Positions 44,852 to 56,235 of a stretch of 64,000 bases of DNA are shown piece after piece. Source of the stretch: Leptidea sinapis (Eukaryota > Arthropoda > Insecta > Lepidoptera > Pieridae); contig NC_066269.1 in NCBI RefSeq assembly GCF_905404315.1, positions 12,523,501-12,587,500 of the forward strand, written 5' to 3'. Positions within the stretch are counted from its first letter, which is position 1, and each line of letters opens with the position of its first letter. The translations under genes were made by a program, and so were the position numbers. The notes under the pieces are model-generated. The model did no database searches. It saw only the letters and a list, made by a program, of their open reading frames with translations, and was not told the origin of the DNA.

Positions 44852-45422
44852 AAACATTAAACCAAATCATAAATTTATGAACCCGCAAAATAGCGCTGCA
44901 CTTGTATTGTTGGCAGAAATAGGTATGGTGTCGGAGTACTGTCCCGTAAGAACACGCACATACAAAAGTTCAACTACTTCATATGAAAACAATTTAAATG
45001 TATCACATGTTTAAAATTAAAAATTTATTTAGTATAAACAATCAGCTGATTTTCATAAAACAAAGGCAGGTTACAAGTAAATAAATTCATGACAATTGTT
45101 GTGCCGAAATTAAAGTGATTTGTTCCTGTCACTGCTACCGTGTTGCGTTGTGACTCACGCGGTTAATGCCTTTGTATTAAGGTATTTTCACTGTGAGCCT
45201 TTTTGTATTTTGTGCTCTTATTTTCAGTAATTCAGAAAATAAATTACTATGTTCATAGTAATTATGACACTTCTGAATTGATTAAGCTCATTATTCTACA
45301 AAATATTGCAAATTATAATTTCGAGAAGTAAGTTTAATGGTTCACTTTCAGATTCTGTTTAGTGGGTTTATATATCATAATAAACCCCATTAGTAAAAAT
45401 CTCTGCTAATATTTAAGCCTTT

Positions 45423-45692
45423 CACCTGCTAATCATCCCCACCATCTGGATGTATGGCGGTCCTTCAGAGCGCGGTTCTCAAGGCGCTTTCTTCCGCGTA
45501 CTACAAAGCTGTGGAATGAACTTCCTTGTGCGGTGTTTCTGGGACGATACGACATGGGTACCTTCAAAAAAAGCGCGTACACCTTCCTTAAAGGCCGGTA
45601 ACGCTCCTGTGATTCCTCTGGTGTTGCAAGAGAATGTGGGCGGCGGTGATCACTTAACACCAGGTGACCCGTACGCTCGTTTCTCCTCCTTT
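45423..45692 (+). pseudogene. LINE 3' end (Jockey/CR1-group)
   Basis: The frames contain CATCTGGATGTATGGCGGTC (LDVWRS-equivalent) and then TTCCGCGTACTACAAAGCTG. The 3' UTR has GGCGGTGATCACTTAACACC and GACCCGTACGCTCG. It is shorter at the 5' end than the copies at 32397 and 61420 and has one frame change. Confidence 0.7.
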
Positions 45693-45879
45693 ACTACTAC
45701 TATATATACTACTACCTATTAATAAAGAAAATTATCCTTTCAAAATAAACGTGAAATTCGATACTCGATTTCGAAGAATTCAAGTTAAGTAAGAATCTGC
45801 TAGAAACTGTCATAACCATAATGTTGACACCAGGAACAGACATAAACTTATAATGCCTATTACTTCAGCTAAGTCGAGT

Positions 45880-46225
45880 TAGTCAGTCTTTTGTGGGGCG
45901 TCGTATATGCTTTTACAACAAGCTTCCAGATAATGTTTAAAACGATGTATGTATGTATTACGAAATACAAAAGAATTGTTAAAAAACGTTTGTGTGGTAA
46001 ATGTTACTATAACATAAATGACTCACTCAATGATACCACTGATTGGGAATTGAGCGACCGCCCACAGGCTATTAAATTATAAATTTTATAGTACGATTTT
46101 ACATTTTAACCATATTTTTATATAAAAAGAAGCTCGCTGAGTTTGTTGCACATATTTTTTTCAGGTCTGAGGCATACCATTTGGAATGGGTGGTAGAACT
46201 TTCAATAAGTGATTTTATATCCTAT
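45880..46225 (+). pseudogene. LINE 3' end, a second Jockey/CR1-group family
   Basis: The frame from 45891 reads VVYAFTTSFQIMFKTM, then YKRIVKKRLCGKCYYNINDS and LNDTTDWE, matching the extreme C-terminus of a LINE ORF2 (FKRxVKxxLxxKxYY...). The 3' UTR follows with GAAGCTCGCTGAGTTTG, CAGGTCTGAGGCA and GGAATGGGTGGTAG, and ends AATAAAAAT near 46240. Confidence 0.55.
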
Positions 46226-46439
46226 TTTAAATAAAAATATTAGTATTTAAATTGGAATTTGAAGAAACTACAAATACTGTTGTTTTTTTATTGCGAAATC
46301 ATTTGGAACTTCTGAGTTTTTAGCAATTAAATATAATTGAAATGAGATTTCATTTCTTTCTGTTTTTATGTACAGTTTTCACCTCTTATCAAAGTGGAGA
46401 ACGAGGAGAATTTCAAATTTTTCTGTTATTAATGTGCTT

Positions 46440-46800
46440 CCATTGTAGCCTAAATACCTAACTCAGATCAGGAAAAGGCATGTAAAGGCATAAAAGGTAT
46501 TTATTTTCTAAAAATTGATTGTTTTAGAATTTTTTTTATGTTACTTAAAATAGAGTCATTTTTGAAATAAGGGAAGAGAGAAGTAGCGGCGTAAGGAACT
46601 CTCCCAGCATTCTTTTTTTGCGCTCTTTTTAATGAAATATAAAATGTTGTACTGTCATTATTATTGCTATAAAATAATCATAATCTATTCCCAGGGTGTC
46701 CGAACACTTTGATATTCAGATGTGGAGTAGTAGCAAACACTTATTCAGCTGTGGAATAGTAGGATTTACAACAGTGGCATTTTTTTATAAAACATTTAAA
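46440..46800 (-). repeat. LINE 3' relic, copy 1
   Basis: Diverged copy of 51535-51840 in the same orientation. Shared phrases are AACTCTCCCAGCATTCTTTT, CAGGGTGTCCGA/CAGGCTGTCCGA and CATTTTTTTATAAAACATTT. Antisense to LINE C-terminal coding sequence. Confidence 0.55.
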
Positions 46801-47880
46801 TTTATTACCTACTTATAATAATGAAAATCACTATAAAGAGCAAAAAGGTGTCGATTTTTTGAACGTATATAATTTTTTCAAAAATATACTGACAATGAAC
46901 AGTCATAATATTATTGAATTATGCATTTATTATGAAGGATCCTACGATTCTAGTTTAAGATGATCTTTGTTGAGTAAGTGACAAAGTCAAAGTATCACGG
47001 ATTTCAAAAGATTTGATGAAGACCTTATAAGCTGTAACTTTTCATGATTTTTTTTTAATTTATAGAGAGCTTTTTATTCAAGAGCCCAGAAAAAATACTC
47101 GATCTTTTACAATGAACTAATGGTATATTGTTGATAACGTATGTACGTTCTACCACCACACAAATTTCTTCTTATGGTTTATGTAACACATGTATATAAA
47201 AATAAAAAAAGGGCAGTCGTTGCGTCTAACAATAGAAATGAAACTTATATCAGATCATTTATACGTTTAGATAGACTATGACAACTCTGAAAACGTCGAA
47301 ATTTTTTAAATCATAATTATTATTTATATTCAATGCTCATCAAGGAGAACGCTTCATACAATGATATTATACTCGTAGTATTAAAAAAGGTAGATATGTC
47401 ACTAGCGAGCCGAAAATGAATCGCCTCAATGGAGACAATTGGTCCCTTTGGCCGTAGTCGCTCTGTCGATACGAAAACGGTACGCACGCGTTTGTTGTTG
47501 ACAGAATTGCTTACAATTTGATGTAGGCACAAAATTAAAATGCCGTCGTAAAAATTCATAGAATTACATACCACAGTTATGATATAACGAATAACAAAAT
47601 TTTATGTGATTTCACTATTTCTCTAACAATATAGATATGTCGCCATGACAACGAGACTCGACTCTCGAGTGCGGACATAGATTAACGTACAGAAACGACG
47701 AAATATTGATGCTGTCTGTTGCGGGATGATCGAGGAAGTATATTTTAGGAAATGATGTAAAAAAGGCGTTGATGCAGTGAATGTAATACGAAATGTAGTA
47801 ATGTTTAATAAACAAGTGCGTAGCTGAACTATCAAACTACAAAAACAACTTTTAGGGTAGGTAGCGGACGTAAAAAGTGA
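46801..47880. other. DNA without recognised genes upstream of the RNase-H LINE
   Basis: 47395-47520 is GC-richer (CCTCAATGGAGACAATTGG, CGATACGAAAACGGTACGCA) and may be a dispersed repeat. No reading frame is supported. Confidence 0.4.
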
Positions 47881-49824
47881 GTGCTGTTTGCTAACGTAGG
47901 AGTTTTTTCAGTAACACTGTCCCTTCCGGTATATGCCTTGCTAACTGTAGAACAAAGTAGTATAGAGGGAGCCTTTGACAAGACCAACTTCACCAGTATC
48001 AACATAGCACTTCGCAGACACGGAGTACAGACCCTGCTTATTGACTGGATAATTAATATGTTAAGCAATAAAATTATAAGGGTAACAGGGGAAGACACGA
48101 AAGGCGCCCTTGTAGCCCGCGGCTGTCAACAGAGAGGTGTTCTCTCTCCGCTTCTGTGGAACTTAGTAGTGAACGACCTGATCTCCAAACTGAACAACCA
48201 ATACTTTTATACAATAGGGTATGCCGATGACATCACCATTTTAAACACAGGCAATAATGCCAGCATGGTATGTGATAGGTTACAAGCAGCTCTTCGACTT
48301 CTCGAGGAATGGTGTAAAGACCATGAGCTCTCTGTAAACCCACAGAAAACACAGGTAGTACTCTTCTCTAACAAAAGATTGGTAGGGAACCACAAACCGC
48401 CCACTATCTTCAATACAAGACTTCAGTTATCAAAAGAGGTCAAATACCTAGGTGTGATTCTAGACAGCAAACTGAACTGGAGCAGCCACCTTGAATACAA
48501 AATCAACTCCGCGAGTATCACCTTATGGCAATGCCGCAAGATGATTGGCAAGAGATGGGGTCTCCAACCAAAGCTCACCTTATTGCTTTACACAGCAGTG
48601 GTGAGACCAATGCTCACTTATGGCTGTGTAGTGTGGTGGACCAGGACCAGACTCACAACTTGCATTGCCAAATTACAAAAATTTCAAAGGCAAGCATGCT
48701 GGGCGGTGACGGGATGCATGAGAACAACTCCTACCGCCGCCTTAGAAATAGCCCTGAGCATACCTCCGCTACACTTATTCATATATCAAGAAGCGGCAAT
48801 GGCGCTAAGATTAAAACATCTGAAAAAATAGAGAATTGATAATGTAAGACATCTTAGCATACTTTCAGAAGCATGGTCAGCTATGCCACTTGTGGAAGCA
48901 GCTAGTGATAAAATAGAGCGGACTTTCATTTCTGACAAAAAAAACAGAATAAAGCTCGAAGAAAGGAACGACAGTGTCCTTACACATTATGAGCTCGACC
49001 TCTACACAGATGGTTCGAAGACGTATTCAGGCACAGGTACGGGAGTCTTCTCGGAAGATCTAAATATCAGCATATCCGAGCCCTTGGGTAAGCTTAACAC
49101 TGTATACCACGCTGAATGCATGGGGATTTTGCTAGCTGCCAAAGCTATCTTGGCCAGAGAGGTTTATGATCACTCCATTAGAATACTCTCTGATAGCAAA
49201 TCAGTATTACAATCCCTTCAAGGTAAGATAATCAATTCCAGCCTATTACTTGAATGCCACTTAGCATTAAATAAGGTGGCTGGTAAAAACAACAACCTAA
49301 CACTTCAGTGGATCAAAGGTCACAGTGGGGTCAGGGGCAACGAGGCGGCAGACCAACTAGCTAGAAGGGGTTCTGAGACCCAACCGGTTGGACCAGAGCC
49401 TTTCCTGCCTCTGCCACATAATTGGTTCAGGAACTACTTAAATCAAAAGATAAAAGCACTACATCAACAATACTGGGATAGCCTTGAGGAGTGCAGGCAA
49501 GCCAAAGCAGCTTTACCTTGCGCCGACTTGCGTTTTACCAGGGAAATCTTACAACTTAATTGGTGTCGACTAAGATTAATATTATGTGTGGCCACAGGTT
49601 ACGGCAATTTTAACAGGCATCTCTTTAATTTAGGTGTCACGGACAGCCCTCTATGCAGAGGTTGCCTGGGGGCAGAGGAAACAGCCGCTCACGTTCTGCT
49701 GGAATGCAGTGAGGTGGCAAACTACAGGGCGAAGCACCTGGGGTCACCAGGCGCTCTTCAAGATGTCTTCCGTGACGTTAAGAGGTTGGGTGACTGCTTG
49801 GAGGAGCTTGGCTGGTTGGAGTAG
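47881..49824 (+). pseudogene. LINE ORF2 fragment: RT plus RNase H, one in-frame stop
   Basis: A single reading frame spans the whole interval, interrupted only by TAG at 48829-48831. The RT part (47881-48828) shows motif A IEGAFDKTNF, motif B RGCQQRGVLSPLLWN and YADD at residues 114-117, then KEVKYLGVILDSKLNW. After the stop comes RNase H with its four acidic residues: LYTDGSK, HAECMGILLA, LSDSKSVLQ and HSGVRGNEAADQLARRG. A C-terminal CRGCLGAEETAAHVLLEC zinc-binding-type motif follows. RT followed by RNase H places it with the I/R1/LOA/Outcast-type LINEs. The expected RGCPQGG is altered at two positions. The N-terminal 27 or so residues do not look like RT, so the element is 5'-truncated near 47965; the endonuclease is absent. 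Confidence 0.8.
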
Positions 49825-50190
49825 CCTCTACCTCGCACGCAAAATAGGCATATATGGACGTCGAGATGCTGAAAGCGCCCGTATGAAGAAAAAGAACTGT
49901 AGAACAATCAATGGATAATTTTCTTCTTCTCCCATAATATTATTGTAATAAACCCTCAACAAAAAGACTTTCATAAATAATATAATATGCAAAAAATAAT
50001 AATTGTAAACTTAAAGCTTTTCGGGATTCGTCGTTGGTAAAATTGTAAAAATGGACCCTTGGATGGATTTAGTTCGAAGTTCGCTGTTCTTTCATTTTGG
50101 ACCGAAACTTCGGCTTTCGGGTTTGGTAATTAACCTCCAGTTTCATTCTATACCAACAAAATAAAGTGGGCCTCACGAAGTTTCATTTCT
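49825..50190. other. LINE 3' UTR and flanking DNA
   Basis: 49825-49920 (GCTTGGCTGGTTGGAGTAG at its start, CGCACGCAAAATAGGC) is the 3' UTR of the RNase-H LINE; a related tail is at 52905-52965. No clear tail or target duplication is seen beyond about 49980. Confidence 0.45.
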
Positions 50191-50194
50191 ATAG

Positions 50195-50305
50195 AAAAAC
50201 TTATACCATTTCTTAGAATAATAATTTATATAAGCGTGAAATTGCCCTTAAATTGTGGTTCGTTTCGTTTAATTGAGAACATGATAGGCATTATTTGTTG
50301 AAGAG
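50195..50305. repeat. Direct repeat, copy 1
   Basis: Matches 50690-50805 with scattered changes: AATTTATATAAGCGTGAA, GTTTCGTTTAATTGAGAACA and GGCATTATTTGTTGAA. Confidence 0.6.
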
Positions 50306-50689
50306 GCATGAAAGCACCATTTCACCGCTATGTTCATTTACTAGACTTATAAGTAGGTCGGTTTGGCAACCTCACACTCAATAATTCCGTTTGACAAAAT
50401 AAATATAAAAAAAAACTGTTTCTTATACGAAATAACGTAACACAAGCTTAATGATTTTTAATACAAATTTATATTTCATATTGTACAATTTTCTATTAGT
50501 GTCTATCTCTACATAGCACTTCTACCATTATTATACACTTTCATGTAAAGAATTTAGTGATGTCAACTAATCAATTGTCATGAGCCTTTCATAATATTGT
50601 TCATAAGTCATAAACATACCATGTACCAAACATTACAGTAAAGGAGCCCAGGCAAGGATTTGGGATTCATTCGCCTCAAGCAGTTCCAC

Positions 50690-50805
50690 TTCAATAGAAA
50701 ATTAGTTAGTTAGTACAATTTATATAAGTGTGAATTTTCCCTAAAATTGTGCTTCATTTCGTTTACTGAGAACATGACAGGCATTATTTGTTGAAAAGGC
50801 AAGGG
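50690..50805. repeat. Direct repeat, copy 2
   Basis: Partner of 50195-50305, about 495 bases away in the same orientation; part of an unassigned dispersed repeat. Confidence 0.6.
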
Positions 50806-50827
50806 TGCACAAACAATTGGGTTGATT

Positions 50828-50935
50828 CGGCACAATTAATATAAGTGTCGCCACTTTCGCTACGGGACACGTTGCTTTTTGCCTGAGTGCGGTGAATTTC
50901 CTTGACACTATTACGAAAATTGGATAATCGCTTGC
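50828..50935. repeat. Dispersed repeat, copy 2
   Basis: Diverged relative of 41150-41265 (GTGTCGCCACTTTCGC, GGGACACGTTG). Confidence 0.5.
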
Positions 50936-51261
50936 GTTTGCAAGGATTAAGAACGCTGATAATCTGCGTGTGTTCTATTTTTACTTAGTTAAATCGCTCT
51001 TTAAGTTTTAGGGATAATTTTATGTAATACGTACATAAATTCTTGACGTAAAATTTATTAATTCTCATACAGCTTTTCTAGTGACGTAAGATGGGTTAGT
51101 AGTAGTAGAAATAACAAAAGTCTAGTGTTCATTAGGAGCTTTGAATTGAATAATAGATAATAATATATAGGGTATACACAAGCTAATAATGAAAAGATAA
51201 TACTAATTATTGTAATATATGTTTATAAAACTGACTGACTCCAAAACGGCTGGACATCATG

Positions 51262-51535
51262 TTAAGTGATCACCGCCGCCCACATTCTCTTGCACCATAC
51301 CAGAGGTATCACCTGCCTTTTAGGAAAGTATAATTTTATATTTTGTTTGTACGTGGAAGAAATTTCTATTTATTAATATTCGAATATATCTATCCAAAGC
51401 CAGACATACAGATGGTGTGAATGATATCCTTAATTTGTTGTGTATCGAAGGTGGAGTCCGATGGCAGAAATCAGATCCAAAAGCTCCTTGGAACATGTCC
51501 GTGATAAATTCGGTAGAAGACACACAATGATGTAA
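51262..51535 (-). pseudogene. LINE 3' fragment (Jockey/CR1-group)
   Basis: Minus strand carries the same 3' UTR (GGGCGGCGGTGATCACTTA) and, further in, the FHRTT/HNKL and IYHGHVPRSF-like remnants of the ORF2 C-terminus. The DVWRSSTVRF section is largely deleted. Confidence 0.6.
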
Positions 51536-52003
51536 AAGGCATAAAGGCATAAAAGGCATTTATTTTCTCAAAATTGATTCCTTTAGAATTCTTTTTGATG
51601 TCATTTCTTATACTACTAGATACTACTACCGCTTCGGAAACAAATGGCGCTCTGAGAGAGAAGAAGCGGCGCAAGAAACTCTCCCAGCATTCTTTTTTTT
51701 GCGCTCTTTTCAATAAAAATATACAATATTGTACAGTTGCTATAAAATAATCACAATCTAGTCCCAGGCTGTCCGATCATTTAGATATTCAGCAGTGGAG
51801 TAATAGGATTTACGACAGAGCCATTTTTTTATAAAACATTTAAATTTATTTATAGACAATGCCTGAACAGTGGCTGGGACTTTATTGTAGAAGTGTATAC
51901 ATTTACCCTTAAAGCTATTATGTATCTTATGAAGCCTACTAGAATTAGTTACAAGCAATCCCTTATTTCTAGTGTTATAATAATTAATAACGTCCCTACT
52001 CAA
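51536..52003 (-). pseudogene. LINE ORF2 C-terminus and 3' UTR, antisense
   Basis: Minus-strand frame 52003-51758 reads YNTRNKGLLVTNSSRLHKI, then GKCIHFYNKVPATVQAL and FKCFIKKWLCRKSYYSTAEY. This is the C-terminal tail of a Jockey/CR1-group LINE ORF2 with its YNKxP and FKxxxKxxL motifs. The 3' UTR (51536-51757) is shared with 46440-46630 and ends in GGCATAAAAGGCAT-type repeats at the left. It is 5'-truncated at about 52005, next to the 51262-51535 fragment of a different LINE family in the same orientation. Confidence 0.65.
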
Positions 52004-52900
52004 CGCTAAGTGATTAGATTACAATTAAATTAATTAAAATTCTAACTATTATGAAAATGAGAGCATTTGTATTGGTTTTGGAAAAGTTTGATTGTTATGA
52101 TATAAGAAAGAACGCACCATAGTTTTACATGGTCAGGTTTGACTACTATTAAAATAAAATGCTTATAGATAATTTAAATATCAAATATGATGAGAATCAG
52201 AGAAGATTTTCTGTCATAATAATAATGAATTTAACTAACAGAATACTTTGTCTAAGAATACAAAAGTCAGCAATCCTTAAGTAACTTAAAACTAAAATTC
52301 CTTAATTTTCATTTATCCTGAATAAGGCCGTATAGTATTCAGTAGTTTATTACAAGTCGGCACTCGTAGGAGTTATTCTTACGAAGGATTCCAAACTTTA
52401 CATTCGGAATTCGTTCTGAAACGATTCCATGAAATAACATTTAAGGTTGCGAGCGTCGTGGCGGGGAAAGCAAATCGTGTGAGAAATGAAGAAATACTGA
52501 ACACGAGCGATTGACTTAATTGCGGTCTATTCATGAAAAATGTTTTTCAAAGGTAGGAATTTTTTGAGGGAAATGTAGGTACATTCGTAACTCTTGATCA
52601 CTAAAAAATATATCCTCATTCATGTAAAGAAAGATATCTGATTTTCGAGAAATATTTATATTTATATTCTGTGTAAGCAATAAATTTTGAAACTATTTTT
52701 TTAATATTCAGTACTCATATCTTTTTTATCCTTGTTTTGTTTTTTGACCTTGCCTATGTTTGAGTAGCATGAAGAGATTCTTAAAATATAATCGCGAGCT
52801 TCCTGGAATATGCGGCGGTGGCCCACCAATAGGCAAAAACCTTGAGTAATACGAACTAAGGTTTGCGAACACCCTAGGAATTTTCTAAACTTGTCGAAGG
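52004..52900. other. AT-rich DNA without recognised genes
   Basis: No supported gene or repeat. A short GC-richer stretch at 52442-52475 has no assigned meaning. Confidence 0.35.
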
Positions 52901-52904
52901 AACT

Positions 52905-52970
52905 TCAGGGCTGGGCTGGTTGGAGTAACTGCCCAAATACTGCACGCAAAATGGACCCATACTAGTGGTT
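52905..52970 (+). repeat. 3' tail of an RNase-H-type LINE
   Basis: GGGCTGGTTGGAGTAACTGC and CACGCAAAATGGACCCATAC resemble 49810-49850, and the sequence continues into a short ATACCATACC repeat near 52998-53010. It is only the 3' UTR. Confidence 0.5.
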
Positions 52971-52974
52971 TAAT

Positions 52975-54190
52975 TGCGGAAACAAGAGCCCCTATACCAT
53001 ACCATACCGCGGGCTTAAGTTTTTTAAGTATACTGGTGTCTGGAAACATAAAGCTGAAATTGAAACCAAATTAGATTCTACCAAACACTTTTATCATTAC
53101 ATATATAATTCATGCCGCAGTCGCTACGCCGTCGCACACGCGCCCCCCGCCTTGTCAATTCACGCGTTACGACCCAAAGCGCGTAATGCAAGACGGGCGC
53201 GACAGCGAACTCACCTCACTCTCCCTGATAAAGGATCTCCGATTAGCCTGAAGTTAGTTGGTAGGTACATAGACCTAAGAAATCTAAGTTAAGCCATTTC
53301 AAATATAAAATTAATGAATTGTTGGATCGACCGAATGGATCCCCATGGTATACGATTTCTCAAACTATAACTCCATATTTGGAATAACAACGATACCTCC
53401 GCAGTGGAAAATTCCACAATTTATAATGATTAGAAAACCTGGCATGAACCCAGAAGCCGTAACATTTTCTAGACCCATGAGCCCGTTACTGATATTGTCG
53501 AAATAATGGAGATGATATTCTTTTGCAGAATAATGATGATAGTATAAGAATAAATTATTAGGATGTGTGTTAGTAAATCACGCTAAAACGGCTGAATGGA
53601 TCTGAATCAATTATGAAACAAACAGTTTATAAGCTGGATTAAGACATTGGTTATGTTTTATTGTTGTAATCTGAACGCGGGTGAAGTCTTCTATGTTCAA
53701 AGGTAAAGAAAAGGTAAAAAGAACAATATTAAGAATTTCTCGATTCACAAAACGATATTCAAATTTAACAAAGTTTAGGGACTCGGCTCAGAGATATTTT
53801 ATCTGATTACCGACATGAAATTGAGTTTCTGAAATTCTCAGAGAACGGCAATCTCTAAAGTTTGAAATATATGTTCGTGATTCGTATAGGATATGTTGTT
53901 CAGATAAAAAAAATGCGCGACCTTTTTACGCGACCAACAGTCAGCATCTAAATACTTCATCAAACATAATTTTGCTGCTTCGGATATAGTTCGAAACGCT
54001 GAAACGATGCTGACTCAAACAAATTTACCAAAAATATAAACGGTTTTTATTTAAAAAAATTATTCGTTCTTAATTCTCGTTCTATAATTGTAAAACTTGA
54101 AAATGAACACGTAAAATTTAACATAGTTGAAGTCTCTGGCAACTTTTGTATTGTATTGTAATAACCAGCACATAGTATTGTCACGATGGC
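52975..54190. other. Intergenic DNA with a GC-rich block
   Basis: 53105-53225 is markedly GC-rich (GCACACGCGCCCCCCGCC, GCGTTACGACCCAAAGCGCG) amid AT-rich DNA. No reading frame, RNA or repeat family is assigned. The remainder is featureless. Confidence 0.4.
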
Positions 54191-54193
54191 CTG

Positions 54194-54697
54194 ACGGCCG
54201 TTCCCAATATTCAGTCTATCTCCGGTTGTGGCCTACTTGAGATAAAAATCTTAACTATCGTTGAGTTTTCTGTAGGAATAAACATAAACTTATAGACGGT
54301 ATCTCACCTTATCCGTACACGCTGTCTGTCAATGGGAGGACGTATAGCTTACCAGCGATAATAATAATAATATTTACACACTTTTTACACAAATTATCTT
54401 GCCCTAAGTTAAGCATATATAGCCTGTGTTATGGGTTACAAGACAATATACTTACTTAAATATACATATATTCATTTAAACATACATAAATACATTTAAA
54501 CATCCATGACTCGTAAACAATAGAAGAAGAAGCGATAGAAGTTTGTATGGAAATTGCAATTCACGCGTCCAAATACAAGGCGATAAGAATGACTTATCGG
54601 GTACATTGGGACAGCTTCAGATTTTTGACAGCTAATTACTGACAGTAGACGGTAGTAATTTATCTCTATCTGTAGATAGTATATTGGGAACGGCCGT
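54194..54697. mobile_element. TIR MITE with a nested repeat
   Basis: The left end ACGGCCGTTCCCAATAT and the right end ATATTGGGAACGGCCGT are perfect inverted 17-mers bounding 504 bp; weaker inverted similarity extends further in. Inside, 54357-54525 (starting with AATAATAATAATAAT and containing GTGTTATGGGTTACAAGAC) looks like a separate dispersed repeat. There is no reading frame and the target duplication is not certain. Confidence 0.75.
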
Positions 54698-54699
54698 TA

Positions 54700-55787
54700 G
54701 TCAAACACGCTTGATCATCTTTGGAGCCTTATTGGCATATAAAACTTTTGATGTAGGTAAAATAATCCAGCATCCATTTGCTTTATAACATCTCTAATAA
54801 AGGATTTTAACAAATAAGAACTGCGTGTCGAGATCAAAATTTTATAAAAATTTGAAACTATTTACTTAAATAAATATACTATCTAAATAATACGAAGATA
54901 ACATTAACCAACGTTTCAATTTAGCTAGTATTTACTACAACTTCCGTTACTACTGTGCAAAATCCAGAGCTCTGCAATGTATTTGAACCTTTACAAAACT
55001 GTGCACGCGACAGGACAAACCGACTTATTTGTTCCTTGTTTATTTGTTACTATTTTATCGCTGCACAAAAAAAGGATTTTTTTACGAAGAAAGACAGTGA
55101 TTTTATTCTATTGCTATTCCAGTATAATGTTTTAAATATTGACTTTTGATAATATTGTGTTCGTGGTGATTATAAAATAGGTTCACTGACACCTTTGGAT
55201 TAAGTAAAACATCCTTCGTTCTTAGTTAAACTTTATTTCTAGAACATTACAGATTTACAAAATTGGATTTTCAGTGAAACGTGATAATCTCTGCGACGAG
55301 GATCAAAACTTTCGATTGCTTTTCAATCGGCTTAAGAAGTAAAGGATACATAGTAGGTACCTAAGAGTTATTTGTGAATACGAGTTAATTATTGTGGGAT
55401 CACCGCAACAGATAAAGCTAGCAATATAATTGCTGTGTTTGGAGAGGATATGGGTAATTTATGCATCATGCTTTTTTAGTTTGGAGTTTTCTTTTTAGAG
55501 TTTAGTAGTACTCGTAGTAGACCTATTACTTTACGTGGTGCTACATCGATTAATTTTATTACTTATCGTGTCACAATCCAATATATTATAATATTTAAGA
55601 TTTAATTTTTACAATTTCGTGCTGTATGTTTATCTTATATATTTTTTTATAATAGTGTGATAGTGCGAATTTTAGCAGCGTCATTGTTCCTTACCTTTGA
55701 CAGCAAATTTTTGGTGCCTATTTGAAGCGCCACTCGCGAGCGTCCAGGCAAACTAATTTTGACGTAAAATACAAATGGCTGCGAAGG
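54700..55787. other. AT-rich DNA without recognised genes
   Basis: No supported gene. GC content rises after about 55720, just before the Jockey insertion. ATG at 55774 starts a short frame (MAAKERTI) that the LINE interrupts. Confidence 0.4.
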
Positions 55788-55799
55788 AACGTACAATAC
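55788..55799. other. Target-site duplication, 5' copy (Jockey LINE)
   Basis: AACGTACAATAC, repeated at 60420-60431 directly after the poly(A) of the LINE. One or two A's at the right-hand edge are ambiguous because they merge with the poly(A). Confidence 0.85.
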
Positions 55800-56235
55800 G
55801 TCATTTCTTGTCTCGGCCCCCGCGCCGAGCAGACTACTACACGCGCCTGTGCTCACGCCCCGCTACGCCGCCACGCTCGCCCAGTGATACGCTACGCAGC
55901 TCTGCTACGTGTGGTACGAGATATACTACGCCAAAATCGACTAGTTACGTCGAATTCGTTCCGGCCCGCAGCTTGTTTACAGCAATTTTTATTGTAGTAA
56001 GTGAGTTGCGTGTCATCGCGGTTGAGCTGAAGGATACCTAACGGTGACAACTAACTCGGCTAACGTTGACCCGGTGCGTTTCTCAGGCCTCCTGACCTGA
56101 GAGAAACCGAACGACCCGATCCCATTGCACTTAGGCTTTCCCAAGGGTGACGATTCGCGGCTTAAACCATTAGGGATAGCCGCGCCACTTCCAACCCCCG
56201 TTACTCCCTGCCCTCGGCGGGGAGGCTTCATCAGC

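Noticed and set aside
48883..49824. Stand-alone host RNase H gene
   Set aside because: It is in the same frame as the upstream RT with only one stop between, and has the C-terminal zinc motif of LINE ORF2.
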